Part shown: positions 15,657 through 23,289 of the stretch, one piece after another
How positions within the stretch are numbered: position 1 is the stretch's first letter
How the letters are laid out: each line of letters begins with the position of its first letter
Source of the DNA: Burkholderiaceae bacterium
GTDB taxonomy: Bacteria > Pseudomonadota > Gammaproteobacteria > Burkholderiales > Burkholderiaceae
DNA: 23,716 bases
Reading direction: 5' to 3'
Assembly (NCBI GenBank): GCA_017998575.1
Contig: JAGOCV010000015.1
Span: 1 to 23,716 of the forward strand
Notes under the pieces: generated by a model
What the model was told of the DNA's origin: nothing
Database searches by the model: none
The model's input: the letters and a program-made list of their open reading frames with translations, nothing else
Translations under genes and position numbers: made by a program

Positions 15657-16964
15657 ATGAACCTCAACCACTCGCCTACCCTGCAGCCCAGCCCGCTTCT
15701 GCAAGCCATCACAACGACGCAGACGCACACTCAAACCACGTCGACAACCTCGACTGACGCGTTTTCCAGCAACTCGCCGACGCATCCGCTGCTCACTCAC
15801 GACGCGACGCGCAAGCGGCGCCGATCGGACGACGAAGGCACATTCCAGTCCAGCGGAGCATCGAATGCGCAACAGCCGCTCGACGCCCACCAAGCCGCTG
15901 AACTGAAGAAGCTCGTCGAGTCGATGCGTCTTGCGGGGCCCAATACCGAGAAGCTCCGCTCCCTCATCGCCACGGCCATTCACAAAGACAGCCTGCCCGA
16001 CGAGATCACCGGCCAGCTGATGTGCGAGCTGCCCGATCTGCAGAAAGGAGTAACTGAAGGCATCGAGCCGCTGCTGGATTCACTGGCGGCGCGTCTGGGC
16101 ACCCGTGCGCCGGCGTCCACGAACAACGATGGAGGCGCGGCTACGACGACCGCGCCTGGCCCTGATCAGGGCAGGCCGGTCACTGACAGCAACGACTTCA
16201 CCCGTGCTGCAGTGGAGATCTACGCCAATGGCGGGGACAAGCTCAAAAGAATGGAGTTCATCGAAGCGCTCCGAAACGAAAGCGGCTGTTCACTATCCAC
16301 CGCTACCAATCTCGTTGACTACCTGCGCGCATGGAAGTCGGATGCCGAGACGGAGATGGCAAAGGCGTACCGATATGTCACGGCCAACCCCAGCAAATCC
16401 AACGAGGAACTTTCAGAAGATAGCACCCGCGCGGGTGACAAGATTGCAGTCTCCACTTTGATGAAGGCGAGAACGCTGCTGCGCGCCATGAACGAGCAAG
16501 GTCTTGTACAGATCGACGGCCTCGGCGTACGTAATCCGCCCAATACCGAGAGGACGACCACTCTTCTCGACCACTATTTCACTCATCCGGACCTCTCTTC
16601 AGAGGCATGGACGGACATCGTTTCACATCCCGACTTCGGTATACACCCGCGGCTCTCAGAAACCGCCGCACAAGGTTGGTTCAGCGCTTTCAAAATGCTC
16701 GCGGACGAAGTCAGATTGCGCAGTGAGGGATCAAGGGGAACGAATCAACTGTCGCGCGTGCTGGACACGCTGCTGGCACATCCCGACTGGTGCACTGACT
16801 CGAAGGAGTCGATTTCAGCCATCTTTCAGGAGTTGAAGAACAACGGCGTCAACATTGATAAACGCATAGTCGCAAAATATCTCCGACTGTGCCTATACGC
16901 GATCAACACAGGCAAGATCGCGCTTGCGGGGCCGACTGGCGCGGCCGCGGCCTCAACCACCTGA
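15657..16964 (+). CDS. Orphan repeat protein, candidate type III effector with NLS-like motif
   Basis: 435 residues, no known domain recognised. The first 33 residues have no acidic residue and are rich in Thr, Ser, Gln and Pro (TTTQTHTQTTSTTST), as in type III secretion signals. RKRRR at 52-56 is a strong monopartite NLS-like cluster. From about 179 to 423 I see four degenerate helical units of 52-62 residues, each starting with a helix then an (H/N)P-type turn (ANPSKSNEEL, THPDLSSEAW, AHPDWCTDSK) and ending with a helix such as TATNLVDYLRAW, STLMKARTLLRAM or KRIVAKYLRLCLYA. The end (AGPTG at 424-428 and the residues before it) resembles that of the protein encoded at 2399-4129. Codon use is less GC-biased than in the neighbours. 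The ATG at 15657 is chosen over 15594 because the latter precedes the putative -10. Function and secretion are inferred. Confidence 0.6.
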   Translation: MNLNHSPTLQPSPLLQAITTTQTHTQTTSTTSTDAFSSNSPTHPLLTHDATRKRRRSDDEGTFQSSGASNAQQPLDAHQAAELKKLVESMRLAGPNTEKLRSLIATAIHKDSLPDEITGQLMCELPDLQKGVTEGIEPLLDSLAARLGTRAPASTNNDGGAATTTAPGPDQGRPVTDSNDFTRAAVEIYANGGDKLKRMEFIEALRNESGCSLSTATNLVDYLRAWKSDAETEMAKAYRYVTANPSKSNEELSEDSTRAGDKIAVSTLMKARTLLRAMNEQGLVQIDGLGVRNPPNTERTTTLLDHYFTHPDLSSEAWTDIVSHPDFGIHPRLSETAAQGWFSAFKMLADEVRLRSEGSRGTNQLSRVLDTLLAHPDWCTDSKESISAIFQELKNNGVNIDKRIVAKYLRLCLYAINTGKIALAGPTGAAAASTT

Positions 16965-17012
16965 CGAACGCGTCGTCGACAAGCCTGCCGCCCTGACGCA
17001 CGCGGCCCCGCC

Positions 17013-17340
17013 TCAGAACCCCTCCGCGTCCTGCAGCCGTTCTTCGGCCTGCACCAGGGGTCCGGCCTGCGCTTCGCGCGCGGCCACTTCCAGGATCCAC
17101 TCGTGGAACACGGCCACGCGGTCGAGCGCGGCCTTCTCCTTCGTGCTGACGAGGTAGTAGGACGAGAGGATGGGTTTGACCCACTCGGCGAAAGGCGCCA
17201 CCAGGCGGCCCGACTGCAGGTGGTCGTGCACCAGCATGCTGCGGCCCAGCACCATGCCGCGCCCGGCCACCGCCGCGCGCAGGATCAGCAGCGGATCGGA
17301 AAAGCGCGGGCCGGTCGCCACGTCGGCGGGCTCCAGGCTC
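17013..17340 (-). pseudogene. LysR-type regulator remnant (C-terminal third only)
   Basis: About 108 codons matching the end of the LysR substrate-binding domain of the GcvA type: GPRFSDPLLILRAAVAGRGM followed by LGRSMLVHDHLQSGRLVAPF and an ordinary C-terminal tail with a stop at 17013. The N-terminal helix-turn-helix and the first two thirds of the sensor domain are absent. Homology stops at about 17335-17340, where the sequence changes to the 3' part of a permease gene on the other strand. A usable start is not evident (a GTG at 17321 is internal to the domain), so no functional regulator can be made. In an intact relative it would be divergent from the ABC transporter genes. Confidence 0.8.
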
Positions 17341-17350
17341 GCAGAGCCTG
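17334..17350. repeat. Perfect 7-bp inverted repeat at a gene-remnant junction
   Basis: CAGGCTC (17334-17340), a GCA spacer, and GAGCCTG (17344-17350) sit exactly where LysR-type coding sequence on the minus strand gives way to permease coding sequence on the plus strand. It may mark the deletion or inversion breakpoint, or be a chance product of the joining. Confidence 0.6.
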
Positions 17351-17590
17351 CCGGGCGTGGCCGCCGGCTGCGTGCTGGTGTTCGTGATGAGCCTGGGCTT
17401 CTACATCACGCCCGCGCTGCTGGGCGGCGGCAAGTCCATCGTGATGGCCATCGCCATCGAACACGACATCAGCCGCAACATGAACTGGGGTCCGGGCAGC
17501 GCGGCCGGCGTGCTGTTCGTGGGCGGGGTGTTGGCGATCTTCGCCATCGTGACGCGCTTCATGTCGCTCGAACGCCTGTTCTACAGATGA
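17341..17590 (+). pseudogene. ABC transporter permease remnant (PotB-like, C-terminal part)
   Basis: About 82 codons. The protein reads QSLPGVAAGCVLVFVMSLGF and continues through YITPALLGGGKSIVMAIAIE to ERLFYR and a TGA at 17590. This is the end of a spermidine/putrescine-type inner-membrane permease: the stretch after the EAA loop, with the last two membrane segments. The N-terminal two thirds, including the EAA motif that contacts the ATPase, are missing. The next gene is the second (PotC-like) permease, so the operon formerly also carried an ATPase, a periplasmic binding protein and a full first permease, none of which is seen here. A GTG at 17357 could at best start a short non-functional peptide. 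Confidence 0.82.
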
Positions 17591-17610
17591 ATACGCCCAC
17601 CCCCGTTTCT

Positions 17611-17690
17611 TGCTCACTGCGTGTAGCCGAATCCCCCCTCGAGGGGGCGCACCCAGCGGCCCGGCTAAGCCGGTTCCGCGGGTGCCCTGG
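17611..17690. repeat. Extragenic palindromic (REP-like) element with two hairpins
   Basis: Within the 143-base gap between the permease remnant and the intact permease, CCCCCTC/GAGGGGG (17634-17647) is a perfect 14-bp palindrome. A nested hairpin follows: GCACCC (17649-17654) with GGGTGC (17680-17685), GCGG (17656-17659) with CCGC (17676-17679), and CCGGC (17661-17665) with GCCGG (17669-17673), a 15-bp stem with small bulges. The flanking TGCTCACTGCGTGTAGCCG and the CCCCCTCGAGGGGG core resemble an abundant intergenic repeat I recall from Comamonadaceae genomes. It may attenuate transcription between the two permease positions. Confidence 0.7.
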
Positions 17691-17733
17691 CCTGCATCGC
17701 GCCATCACGACCTGACCATCCGAGGCAAACGAT

Positions 17734-18552
17734 ATGTCTTCCTCTTTCATGGCCCCGCTGGTCCCCCATCGCCGCCGCCTCTGGCTCTACGCCGTGGCCG
17801 CGCTGATCGTGCTGTTCCTCGTGCTGCCGGTGCTGGTGGTGGTGCCGATGTCGTTCTCGGCCTCGCGCTTCCTGGACTTTCCGCCGAAGGACTGGTCGCT
17901 GCGCTGGTACGAGCGCTTCTTCACCTCGCCCGACTGGTACGGCTCGCTGCTCACCAGCCTGAAGGTGGCCGTGTGCGTGACGCTGGTGGCCACGCCGCTG
18001 GGCACGGCCGCGGCCTGGGCGCTCAACGCCAGCACGCACCCGTGGCTGCGGCAGGCGCGCACCGTCATCCTGCTGCCGCTGATGGTGCCCAACATCATTC
18101 TGGCCGTCGGCATCTTCTACGTATACGCGCGCGCCGGCGTGCTGGGCTCGCTGCCCGGGCTGGTGGCCGTGCACACCATGCTGGCGCTGCCCTTCGTGGT
18201 GCTCACCGTGCTGGCGGGCCTGCGCAGCTTCGACGGCACGCAGGAGCTGGCCGCGCGCAGCCTCGGCTGCACGCGCCTCTCGGCCTTCCTGCAGGTGACG
18301 CTGCCGCAGATCAGGCCCAGCGTGGTGTCGGGCGCGCTGTTCGCCTTCGTCACCTCGCTGGACGAGGTGGTGATCTCGATGTTCATCTCGCGCGGCGAGA
18401 ACTCCACCGTCACCAAGGTGATGTTCTCGTCGCTGCGCGACGAGATCGACCCGACCATCGCCACCGTGAGCACGCTGCTGATCGCCGGCAGCTTCGCCGC
18501 CGTGCTGCTGGGACTCGTCTCGGCGCGGCGCACACAGGCGGCGCTGCGCTGA
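17734..18552 (+). CDS. ABC transporter permease, PotC/YdcV type
   Basis: 272 residues, the usual length for this family. Six membrane segments are visible, the first at about 19-42 (LYAVAALIVLFLVLPVLVVV). The EAA loop that docks the ATPase is QELAARSLGCTRLSAFLQVT, followed by LPQIRPSV. The C-terminal SLDEVVISMFIS and the last segment near 245-262 are typical of spermidine/putrescine-type permeases. GAGGC lies about 8 bases before the ATG. It would be the second membrane subunit of an importer whose other subunits are truncated or missing here, so it may be non-functional in isolation. The following rid, VOC and amidase genes suggest an amide or amine nitrogen source as the original substrate. 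Confidence 0.93.
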   Translation: MSSSFMAPLVPHRRRLWLYAVAALIVLFLVLPVLVVVPMSFSASRFLDFPPKDWSLRWYERFFTSPDWYGSLLTSLKVAVCVTLVATPLGTAAAWALNASTHPWLRQARTVILLPLMVPNIILAVGIFYVYARAGVLGSLPGLVAVHTMLALPFVVLTVLAGLRSFDGTQELAARSLGCTRLSAFLQVTLPQIRPSVVSGALFAFVTSLDEVVISMFISRGENSTVTKVMFSSLRDEIDPTIATVSTLLIAGSFAAVLLGLVSARRTQAALR

Positions 18553-18616
18553 CAGGCGCCGTTCTTTTTCTTCTCTCTCCCGTTATCCGTTTTCGCAACC
18601 CAAAGGAAAGACACAC

Positions 18617-19003
18617 ATGACCACCACCCGCATCAATCCCGCATCCATGGGCGGCGAGCCTGGCGCCTACTCCAGCGGCATCAAGGTCGAAGGCGCTGGC
18701 GCCACGCTCTACGTGGCGGGCCAGATCGGCATCGACGCCAAGGGCGTGGCCCCGGCCGACTTCACGGCCCAGACCGAACAGGCCTGGAACAACGTGAAAG
18801 CCATCCTGGCCGAGGCGGGCATGACGCTCAAGGACATCGTCAAGACCACCATCTACCTGACCGATCCGGCCGACTACGCCGCGTTCGTCAAGGTGCGCAC
18901 CGCCGTGCTCGACGGCCACAAGCCGGCCTCGACCCTGGTCTACGTGACCGCGCTCGTCAAGCCGGAGTGGAAGGTCGAGATCGACGTCATCGCCGCACGC
19001 TGA
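18617..19003 (+). CDS. Rid (YjgF/YER057c/UK114) family protein lacking the RidA catalytic Arg
   Basis: 128 residues, full family length. Family features are LYVAGQIGID, then a helix with TEQAWNNVKAILAEAGMTLKD, VKTTIYLTDPADYAAFVKVR, and the final VEIDVIAA strand. In RidA deaminases the motif PARS/PART supplies an Arg that holds the substrate carboxylate; here it is KPASTLVYV, with Ser in place of the Arg. It should therefore belong to one of the Rid subfamilies without standard 2-aminoacrylate deaminase activity. Trimeric cytoplasmic protein by family. AAAGGAAAG lies about 7 bases before the ATG. It is part of the permease-rid-VOC-amidase run. Confidence 0.92.
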   Translation: MTTTRINPASMGGEPGAYSSGIKVEGAGATLYVAGQIGIDAKGVAPADFTAQTEQAWNNVKAILAEAGMTLKDIVKTTIYLTDPADYAAFVKVRTAVLDGHKPASTLVYVTALVKPEWKVEIDVIAAR

Positions 19004-19013
19004 CACGGCCGCC

Positions 19014-19463
19014 ATGGACTACGAGCTCGACACCGCGGCGCGCCCCGAGCAGCGGCTCGACCTGGCCGAGCGGCCCACGCGCATCCTGCACGCCATGCTG
19101 CGCGTGTTCGACCTGCAGCGCTCGCTCGACTTCTACATCGGCGCCCTGGGCATGCAACTGATCCGGCGGCAGGACTACCCGGGCGGCCGTTTCACGCTGG
19201 CCTTCCTGGGCTACGGCGCGGAAGAGTCGAACACGGTGCTGGAGCTCACGCACAACTGGGACCAGCCCGAGCCCTACGCGTTGGGCACGGCCTACGGCCA
19301 CATCGCCATCGCCGTGAACGACATCTACGCCACCTGCACCGAGCTGGCCGAGGCGGGCGTGAACATCACGCGCGCCCCGGGCCCGATGAAGCACAGCGCC
19401 ACGCTGATCGCCTTCATCGAAGACCCGGACGGCTACAAGATCGAGCTGATCCAGCGCGACTGA
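19014..19463 (+). CDS. VOC superfamily protein, GloA-like (lactoylglutathione lyase type)
   Basis: 149 residues with two betaalphabeta-beta-beta VOC modules. The metal-ligand set of glyoxalase I is visible: His in RILHAMLRVFD, Glu in TVLELTHNWD, His in AYGHIAIAV and Glu in GYKIELIQ. The DLQRSLDFYIGALGMQLIRR segment is the typical GloA start, preceded by a 20-residue extension. True lactoylglutathione lyases detoxify methylglyoxal with glutathione. In this setting, next to a Rid protein and an amidase, it may act on a different small molecule. It starts 10 bases after the rid stop and ends 11 bases before the amidase start, so it is co-transcribed with both. Confidence 0.88.
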   Translation: MDYELDTAARPEQRLDLAERPTRILHAMLRVFDLQRSLDFYIGALGMQLIRRQDYPGGRFTLAFLGYGAEESNTVLELTHNWDQPEPYALGTAYGHIAIAVNDIYATCTELAEAGVNITRAPGPMKHSATLIAFIEDPDGYKIELIQRD

Positions 19464-19474
19464 GGCCGCCGACC

Positions 19475-20869
19475 ATGCACGCCGCCGGCCCACCCGGTGA
19501 CGCGCCCCCGCCGGGCCTGCCCGCACACGATGCGGACAGCGCCCGCGCGTTGCTGCGCGCCCTGCACGAGGGCCGGCTGTCGCGCGCGGCCGTGGCGCGC
19601 GATTTCGCCCGCCGCATCGAGGCCGCGCGCGGCAGCCACGCATTCACGTGGCACGACCCGATGGCCCTGCTGGCCGAGGCCGCCGCGGCCGACGCGCGCG
19701 CGCGGCGCCGCGATGGTACAGAGCGCCTGCTCGACGGCCTGCCGGTTGCCGTGAAGGACAACATCGACACGCCCGTCTTTCCCACCACCGCCGGCAGCCG
19801 CGTGCTGCCGGAGCGCATTGCGCCGCTCGCCGCGCCCGTGTGGCAACGGCTGGCCGACCAGGGCGCGCTGCTGCTGGGCAAGACCAACATGGACGAGCTG
19901 GGCGCAGGCGGCACCTCACGCAATCCACGCTTTGGCGACGTGGCCAATCCGCTCGCCCCGGGCCACACTGCCGGCGGATCGAGCGGTGGCAGCGCCGCCG
20001 CGCTGGCTGCGGGCCTGGCGCCGCTGGCGCTGGGCACCGACAACTCGGGCTCGCTGCGCATTCCCGCATCGTTCTGCGGCGTGGCCGGGTTCCGGCCCAC
20101 CACGGGCACGTATCCGGGCGCGGGCATCGCGCCGCTCACGCGCGCGTTCGACACGCCCGGCCCCATGGCGCGCAGCGTGGCCGATCTGGTGCTGCTGCAC
20201 CAGGCCGTGACGGGCGAACACGTGCAGGCGTGCACGCACCCACCCGTGCTCGCGCGCGTGCAGGGACGCATGGCCGGGCCACTTCACCCGGCACTGGCCG
20301 CGGCGCACGACGCCGTGCTGGCGCGCTGGCAGGCGGCCGGGGTGCGGCTGGTGCCGATCGACCTGGACGATCTGGCGGTCGAGGCCATCGCCTTGCAGAA
20401 GGTGGTGGGTGCAGCCTCGCGCCTGGCCGATCTCTCGGCCGACCTGGCGGCGCGCGGCCAGCCTTTGCCGCCGCACGAACTGCAGACGCGTATCGCCACG
20501 CCGGCCGCGCGCGCGCTGTTCACGCCGCCCGCGCCCGACGCGCCAGCGGCCGCCCCGGCGCTCGCGCGCCTGGCCGTGCTCGCCGATGCACTGCGCGAGC
20601 GGCTGGCGCGCGCCGGCGCGCCGCTGCTGTTGCATGCCAGCACGCTGCAGCCACCGGCCCGGCTCGATGCGGGCGACGCGGTGTTCGCCACCAACTACTA
20701 CGGCGACAACGCGCGCCTGGCGCCCGCGCTGTCGCTGGCGGCGTGCTCTTTTCCCTGCGCACGCGACGCCCGGGGCCGGCCGATCGCCGGTGCCAACCTC
20801 GAAGTGGCGGGGCCTGCCGGTCTCGACGCGCGGGTGCTGGCAGCCTGCCTGTGGCTGGAGCGGCATTGA
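19475..20869 (+). CDS. Amidase signature family enzyme
   Basis: 464 residues, full length for the family. The Ser-cisSer-Lys triad is complete: Lys94 in VAVKDNID, cis-Ser169 in GGSSGGSAA, and nucleophile Ser193 in GTDNSGSLRIP (the usual TDxGGSxRxP with Ser in place of the first Gly). It hydrolyses a carboxamide to acid and ammonia in the cytoplasm. GatA is unlikely, as no gatB or gatC neighbours are present and the C-terminal half is divergent. Being the last gene of the permease-rid-VOC-amidase run, it probably releases ammonia from an imported amide. The substrate is unknown. GAGG lies 10 bases upstream of the ATG. Confidence 0.92.
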   Translation: MHAAGPPGDAPPPGLPAHDADSARALLRALHEGRLSRAAVARDFARRIEAARGSHAFTWHDPMALLAEAAAADARARRRDGTERLLDGLPVAVKDNIDTPVFPTTAGSRVLPERIAPLAAPVWQRLADQGALLLGKTNMDELGAGGTSRNPRFGDVANPLAPGHTAGGSSGGSAAALAAGLAPLALGTDNSGSLRIPASFCGVAGFRPTTGTYPGAGIAPLTRAFDTPGPMARSVADLVLLHQAVTGEHVQACTHPPVLARVQGRMAGPLHPALAAAHDAVLARWQAAGVRLVPIDLDDLAVEAIALQKVVGAASRLADLSADLAARGQPLPPHELQTRIATPAARALFTPPAPDAPAAAPALARLAVLADALRERLARAGAPLLLHASTLQPPARLDAGDAVFATNYYGDNARLAPALSLAACSFPCARDARGRPIAGANLEVAGPAGLDARVLAACLWLERH

Positions 20870-20951
20870 GCCCCGCGCCACACCCAGCACGCACGCCGTG
20901 TGCGGTTCGCACGCTTTGACCCGTGGTGGTGGTGGCCCATCGCGGCAACGC

Positions 20952-21004
20952 GCAGGCCTGCGGGTATAAAGCCTGCGGGGATGCCGCCCGGCACGCGGGC
21001 GGCA
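20952..21004. promoter_or_regulatory. Two hairpins and a 9-bp direct repeat before the SpeE-like gene
   Basis: TGCCGCCCG (20982-20990) and CGGGCGGCA (20996-21004) form a perfect 9-bp stem with a 5-base loop, 22 bases before the ATG at 21027. Upstream, GCAGGC (20952-20957) pairs with GCCTGC (20971-20976) around TATAAA (20965-20970), and GCCTGCGGG occurs twice (20956-20964, 20971-20979) around the same TATAAA. The first hairpin could end the amidase operon or act in the leader of the next gene. No T-tract follows. Confidence 0.4.
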
Positions 21005-21026
21005 CATTGCCAGAACGACACCGCGC

Positions 21027-23264
21027 ATGCTCTACGCCGCCACGATCTTCGTTTCCGCCTTCCTGCTGTTCCTGATCCAGCCGCTGATCGCCAAACAGAT
21101 CCTGCCGTGGTTCGGCGGCACGGCCGCCGTGTGGACGGTGTGCCTGGTGTTCTTCCAGTTCGTGCTGCTGGCCGGCTACATCTATGCCGACCGCCTCTCG
21201 CGGCTGGCGCCGCGCCGCCAGGCCATCGTGCACACGGTGCTGGTGCTGGCGGCCTGCGCCATGCTGCCCATCATTCCCGACGCCGCCTGGAAGCCCAGCG
21301 GCGAGGAAGAGCCCGCGCTGCGCATCCTCGCGCTGCTGGCCATCACCATCGGCCTGCCCTACCTCAGCGTGTCCACCACGGGGCCGCTGGTGCAAAGCTG
21401 GTTCGCGGCGGCGCATGCGGGCGATGCGCGGCAGTCGCGCGTGTGGCGGCTGTTCGCGCTGTCCAACCTGGCGTCGCTGGCCGCGCTGGTGGCCTACCCC
21501 TTCGTGCTCGAGCCCTATGTGAGCCTGCGCACGCAGGGCTGGGCCTGGTCGGGCGGCTTCCTGGTGTTCGCGGCGCTGGTCATCACCGCCGCATGGCGCA
21601 CCGAACGGCGGCTGCGCGAGCGCGCCGTTGCGCCCCCCGCACCGGCCGCGACCGACGCGACGCCCGACACCGGCCTGGCCGCCATCAGCACGCCCAGCCT
21701 GGGCGGCTACCTCACGTGGCTGGCGCTGGCCGCGCTGGGCACCGTGACACTGCTCACCGTGACGGCGCACATCACGCAGGACGTGGCCTCGGTGCCGTTC
21801 CTGTGGATCGTGCCGCTGGCGCTGTACCTGCTCACCTTCATCCTGTGCTTCGACAGCGACCGCTGGTACCGGCGCTGGCTGTTCTGGCCCGCCGTCATCG
21901 TGCTGGCGCCGGTGATGGCCTGGCTGCTGCGCTCGGGCGACCGCGTCATGTCCATCGAGTATCTGGTCGTGGTGTATGCGGCCGGCCTGTTCGCCGTCTG
22001 CATGTTCTGCCATGGCGAGCTGGTGCGCGCACGGCCGGCGCCCGCATGGCTCACGCGCTTCTACCTGATGATCTCGCTGGGGGGCGCGCTGGGCGGCCTC
22101 TTCGTGGGGCTGGTGGCGCCGCGCATCTTCGACGCGATGTGGGAGCTGCCGCTGGCGCTGGTGGCCGTCTGCCTGATGCTGTGGTGGGTGGCGCGCCGCC
22201 TGCTCGACTGGCGCCTGGTGCTGGTGGCCGCCGGGCTGGTGCTGGCATTCGCGTGGTACTTCCAGCGCAACCTGGAACTGGCGGTGACCGACGTGCTGCC
22301 CTCCATCGCCATCCTCGCGGCCTTCCTGGCCCTCGCCATCGGCTGGCTGCGCCGCTCGGTCCCCGCCGCCGGCGCCTTGGGCGCGGGCATGGCCGCCGCA
22401 TGCTGCATCTGGCTGGGCCAGTACTACGTGGACTACATCAAGAGCGGCGCGCTGCTGGTGCAACGTGATTTCTACGGCGTGCTGCGCATCGTCGAGTACG
22501 GCGAGCCGCAGGACGACTGGCACCGCTGGGCCCTGCTGCACGGCGTCATCGCCCATGGCGAGCAGTACTCCGGCGAAGCGCTGCGCCGCCGCGCCACCTC
22601 GTACTACTCCGACACCTCGGGCGTGGGCGTGGCGGTGTCGGCGCTGCGCGGCCAGGACCGCCCGCTGCGCATCGGCGTGATCGGACTGGGCGTGGGCACC
22701 ATGGCCGCCTGGGGCCGGCCCGGCGACACCGTGCGCTTCTACGAGATCAATCCCTCAGTCATCGCGCTGGCCAACACCGCGTTCAGCTACCTGCGCGAAT
22801 CCGACGCGAAGATCGAGACGGTGCTGGGCGATGCCCGCCTGTCGCTGGAGCAGGAAGCCGACGACGGCCAGTTGCAGCAGTTCGACCTGCTGGTGGTGGA
22901 CGCGTTTTCCAGCGATTCCATCCCCGTGCACCTGATGACGCGCGAGGCGCTGGCGCTGTACCTGCAGCACCTGTCACCCGGCGGCGTGGTCGCCTTCCAC
23001 GTCAGCAACCGCCACCTGGCCCTGGGCCCCATCGCCGGCCAGCTGGCCGCCGACGCAGGCGTGCTGGCCGCGCAGGTGGACGACGACCCCGACACCGCCA
23101 ACCACTGGCAGAGCAGCACCGACTACATCCTGGTCACGCGCAGCCAGGCCTTCCTGGACGACCCGGCCGTGAGCGAGCGCGCCAGCACGATCGAGGCCCG
23201 CGACGGGCAGGCGGTGTGGACGGACGATTACAACAACCTGCTGGGGGCGTTGAAGAGGCGTTGA
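21027..23264 (+). CDS. Membrane-anchored spermidine synthase-like protein (fused MFS/SpeE family)
   Basis: 745 residues. Residues 1-480 contain about 12 hydrophobic segments, beginning with LYAATIFVSAFLLFLIQPL and containing the LIAKQILPWFGGTAAVWTVC start that is characteristic of this family. The C-terminal 260 residues carry a Rossmann methyltransferase-type domain of the spermidine synthase fold: IGVIGLGVGTMAAWG at about 549-563 (motif I), then FYEINP, and VVDAFSSDSIPVHLMT near 623. Family members lack a proven substrate; the aminopropyltransferase assignment is by fold only. The gene is separated from the amidase by 157 bases and is convergent with the DUF3299 gene, so it is probably monocistronic. 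Confidence 0.9.
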   Translation: MLYAATIFVSAFLLFLIQPLIAKQILPWFGGTAAVWTVCLVFFQFVLLAGYIYADRLSRLAPRRQAIVHTVLVLAACAMLPIIPDAAWKPSGEEEPALRILALLAITIGLPYLSVSTTGPLVQSWFAAAHAGDARQSRVWRLFALSNLASLAALVAYPFVLEPYVSLRTQGWAWSGGFLVFAALVITAAWRTERRLRERAVAPPAPAATDATPDTGLAAISTPSLGGYLTWLALAALGTVTLLTVTAHITQDVASVPFLWIVPLALYLLTFILCFDSDRWYRRWLFWPAVIVLAPVMAWLLRSGDRVMSIEYLVVVYAAGLFAVCMFCHGELVRARPAPAWLTRFYLMISLGGALGGLFVGLVAPRIFDAMWELPLALVAVCLMLWWVARRLLDWRLVLVAAGLVLAFAWYFQRNLELAVTDVLPSIAILAAFLALAIGWLRRSVPAAGALGAGMAAACCIWLGQYYVDYIKSGALLVQRDFYGVLRIVEYGEPQDDWHRWALLHGVIAHGEQYSGEALRRRATSYYSDTSGVGVAVSALRGQDRPLRIGVIGLGVGTMAAWGRPGDTVRFYEINPSVIALANTAFSYLRESDAKIETVLGDARLSLEQEADDGQLQQFDLLVVDAFSSDSIPVHLMTREALALYLQHLSPGGVVAFHVSNRHLALGPIAGQLAADAGVLAAQVDDDPDTANHWQSSTDYILVTRSQAFLDDPAVSERASTIEARDGQAVWTDDYNNLLGALKRR

Positions 23265-23270
23265 AGGTTT

Positions 23271-23287
23271 GCTGCGCGGCACGCAGC
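23271..23287. terminator. Hairpin between convergent genes, possible bidirectional terminator
   Basis: GCTGCG (23271-23276) and CGCAGC (23282-23287) form a perfect 6-bp stem with a 5-base loop, in the 25-base gap between the SpeE-like gene and the DUF3299 gene. On the minus strand a short AAACCT follows, so no T-tract is present in either direction. Confidence 0.4.
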
Positions 23288-23289
23288 GC

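Noticed and set aside
20916..20970. TTGAC (20916) and TATAAA (20965) as a sigma-70 promoter for the SpeE-like gene
   Set aside because: The spacing is over 40 bases instead of about 17, so they cannot form one promoter. The TATAAA alone may still be a -10, but no matching -35 is seen.
20520..22556. Open frame of 678 codons antisense to the amidase and SpeE-like genes
   Set aside because: It spans two real genes and their intergenic region, and has a Gln/His/Arg-rich low-complexity translation without any recognisable motif.
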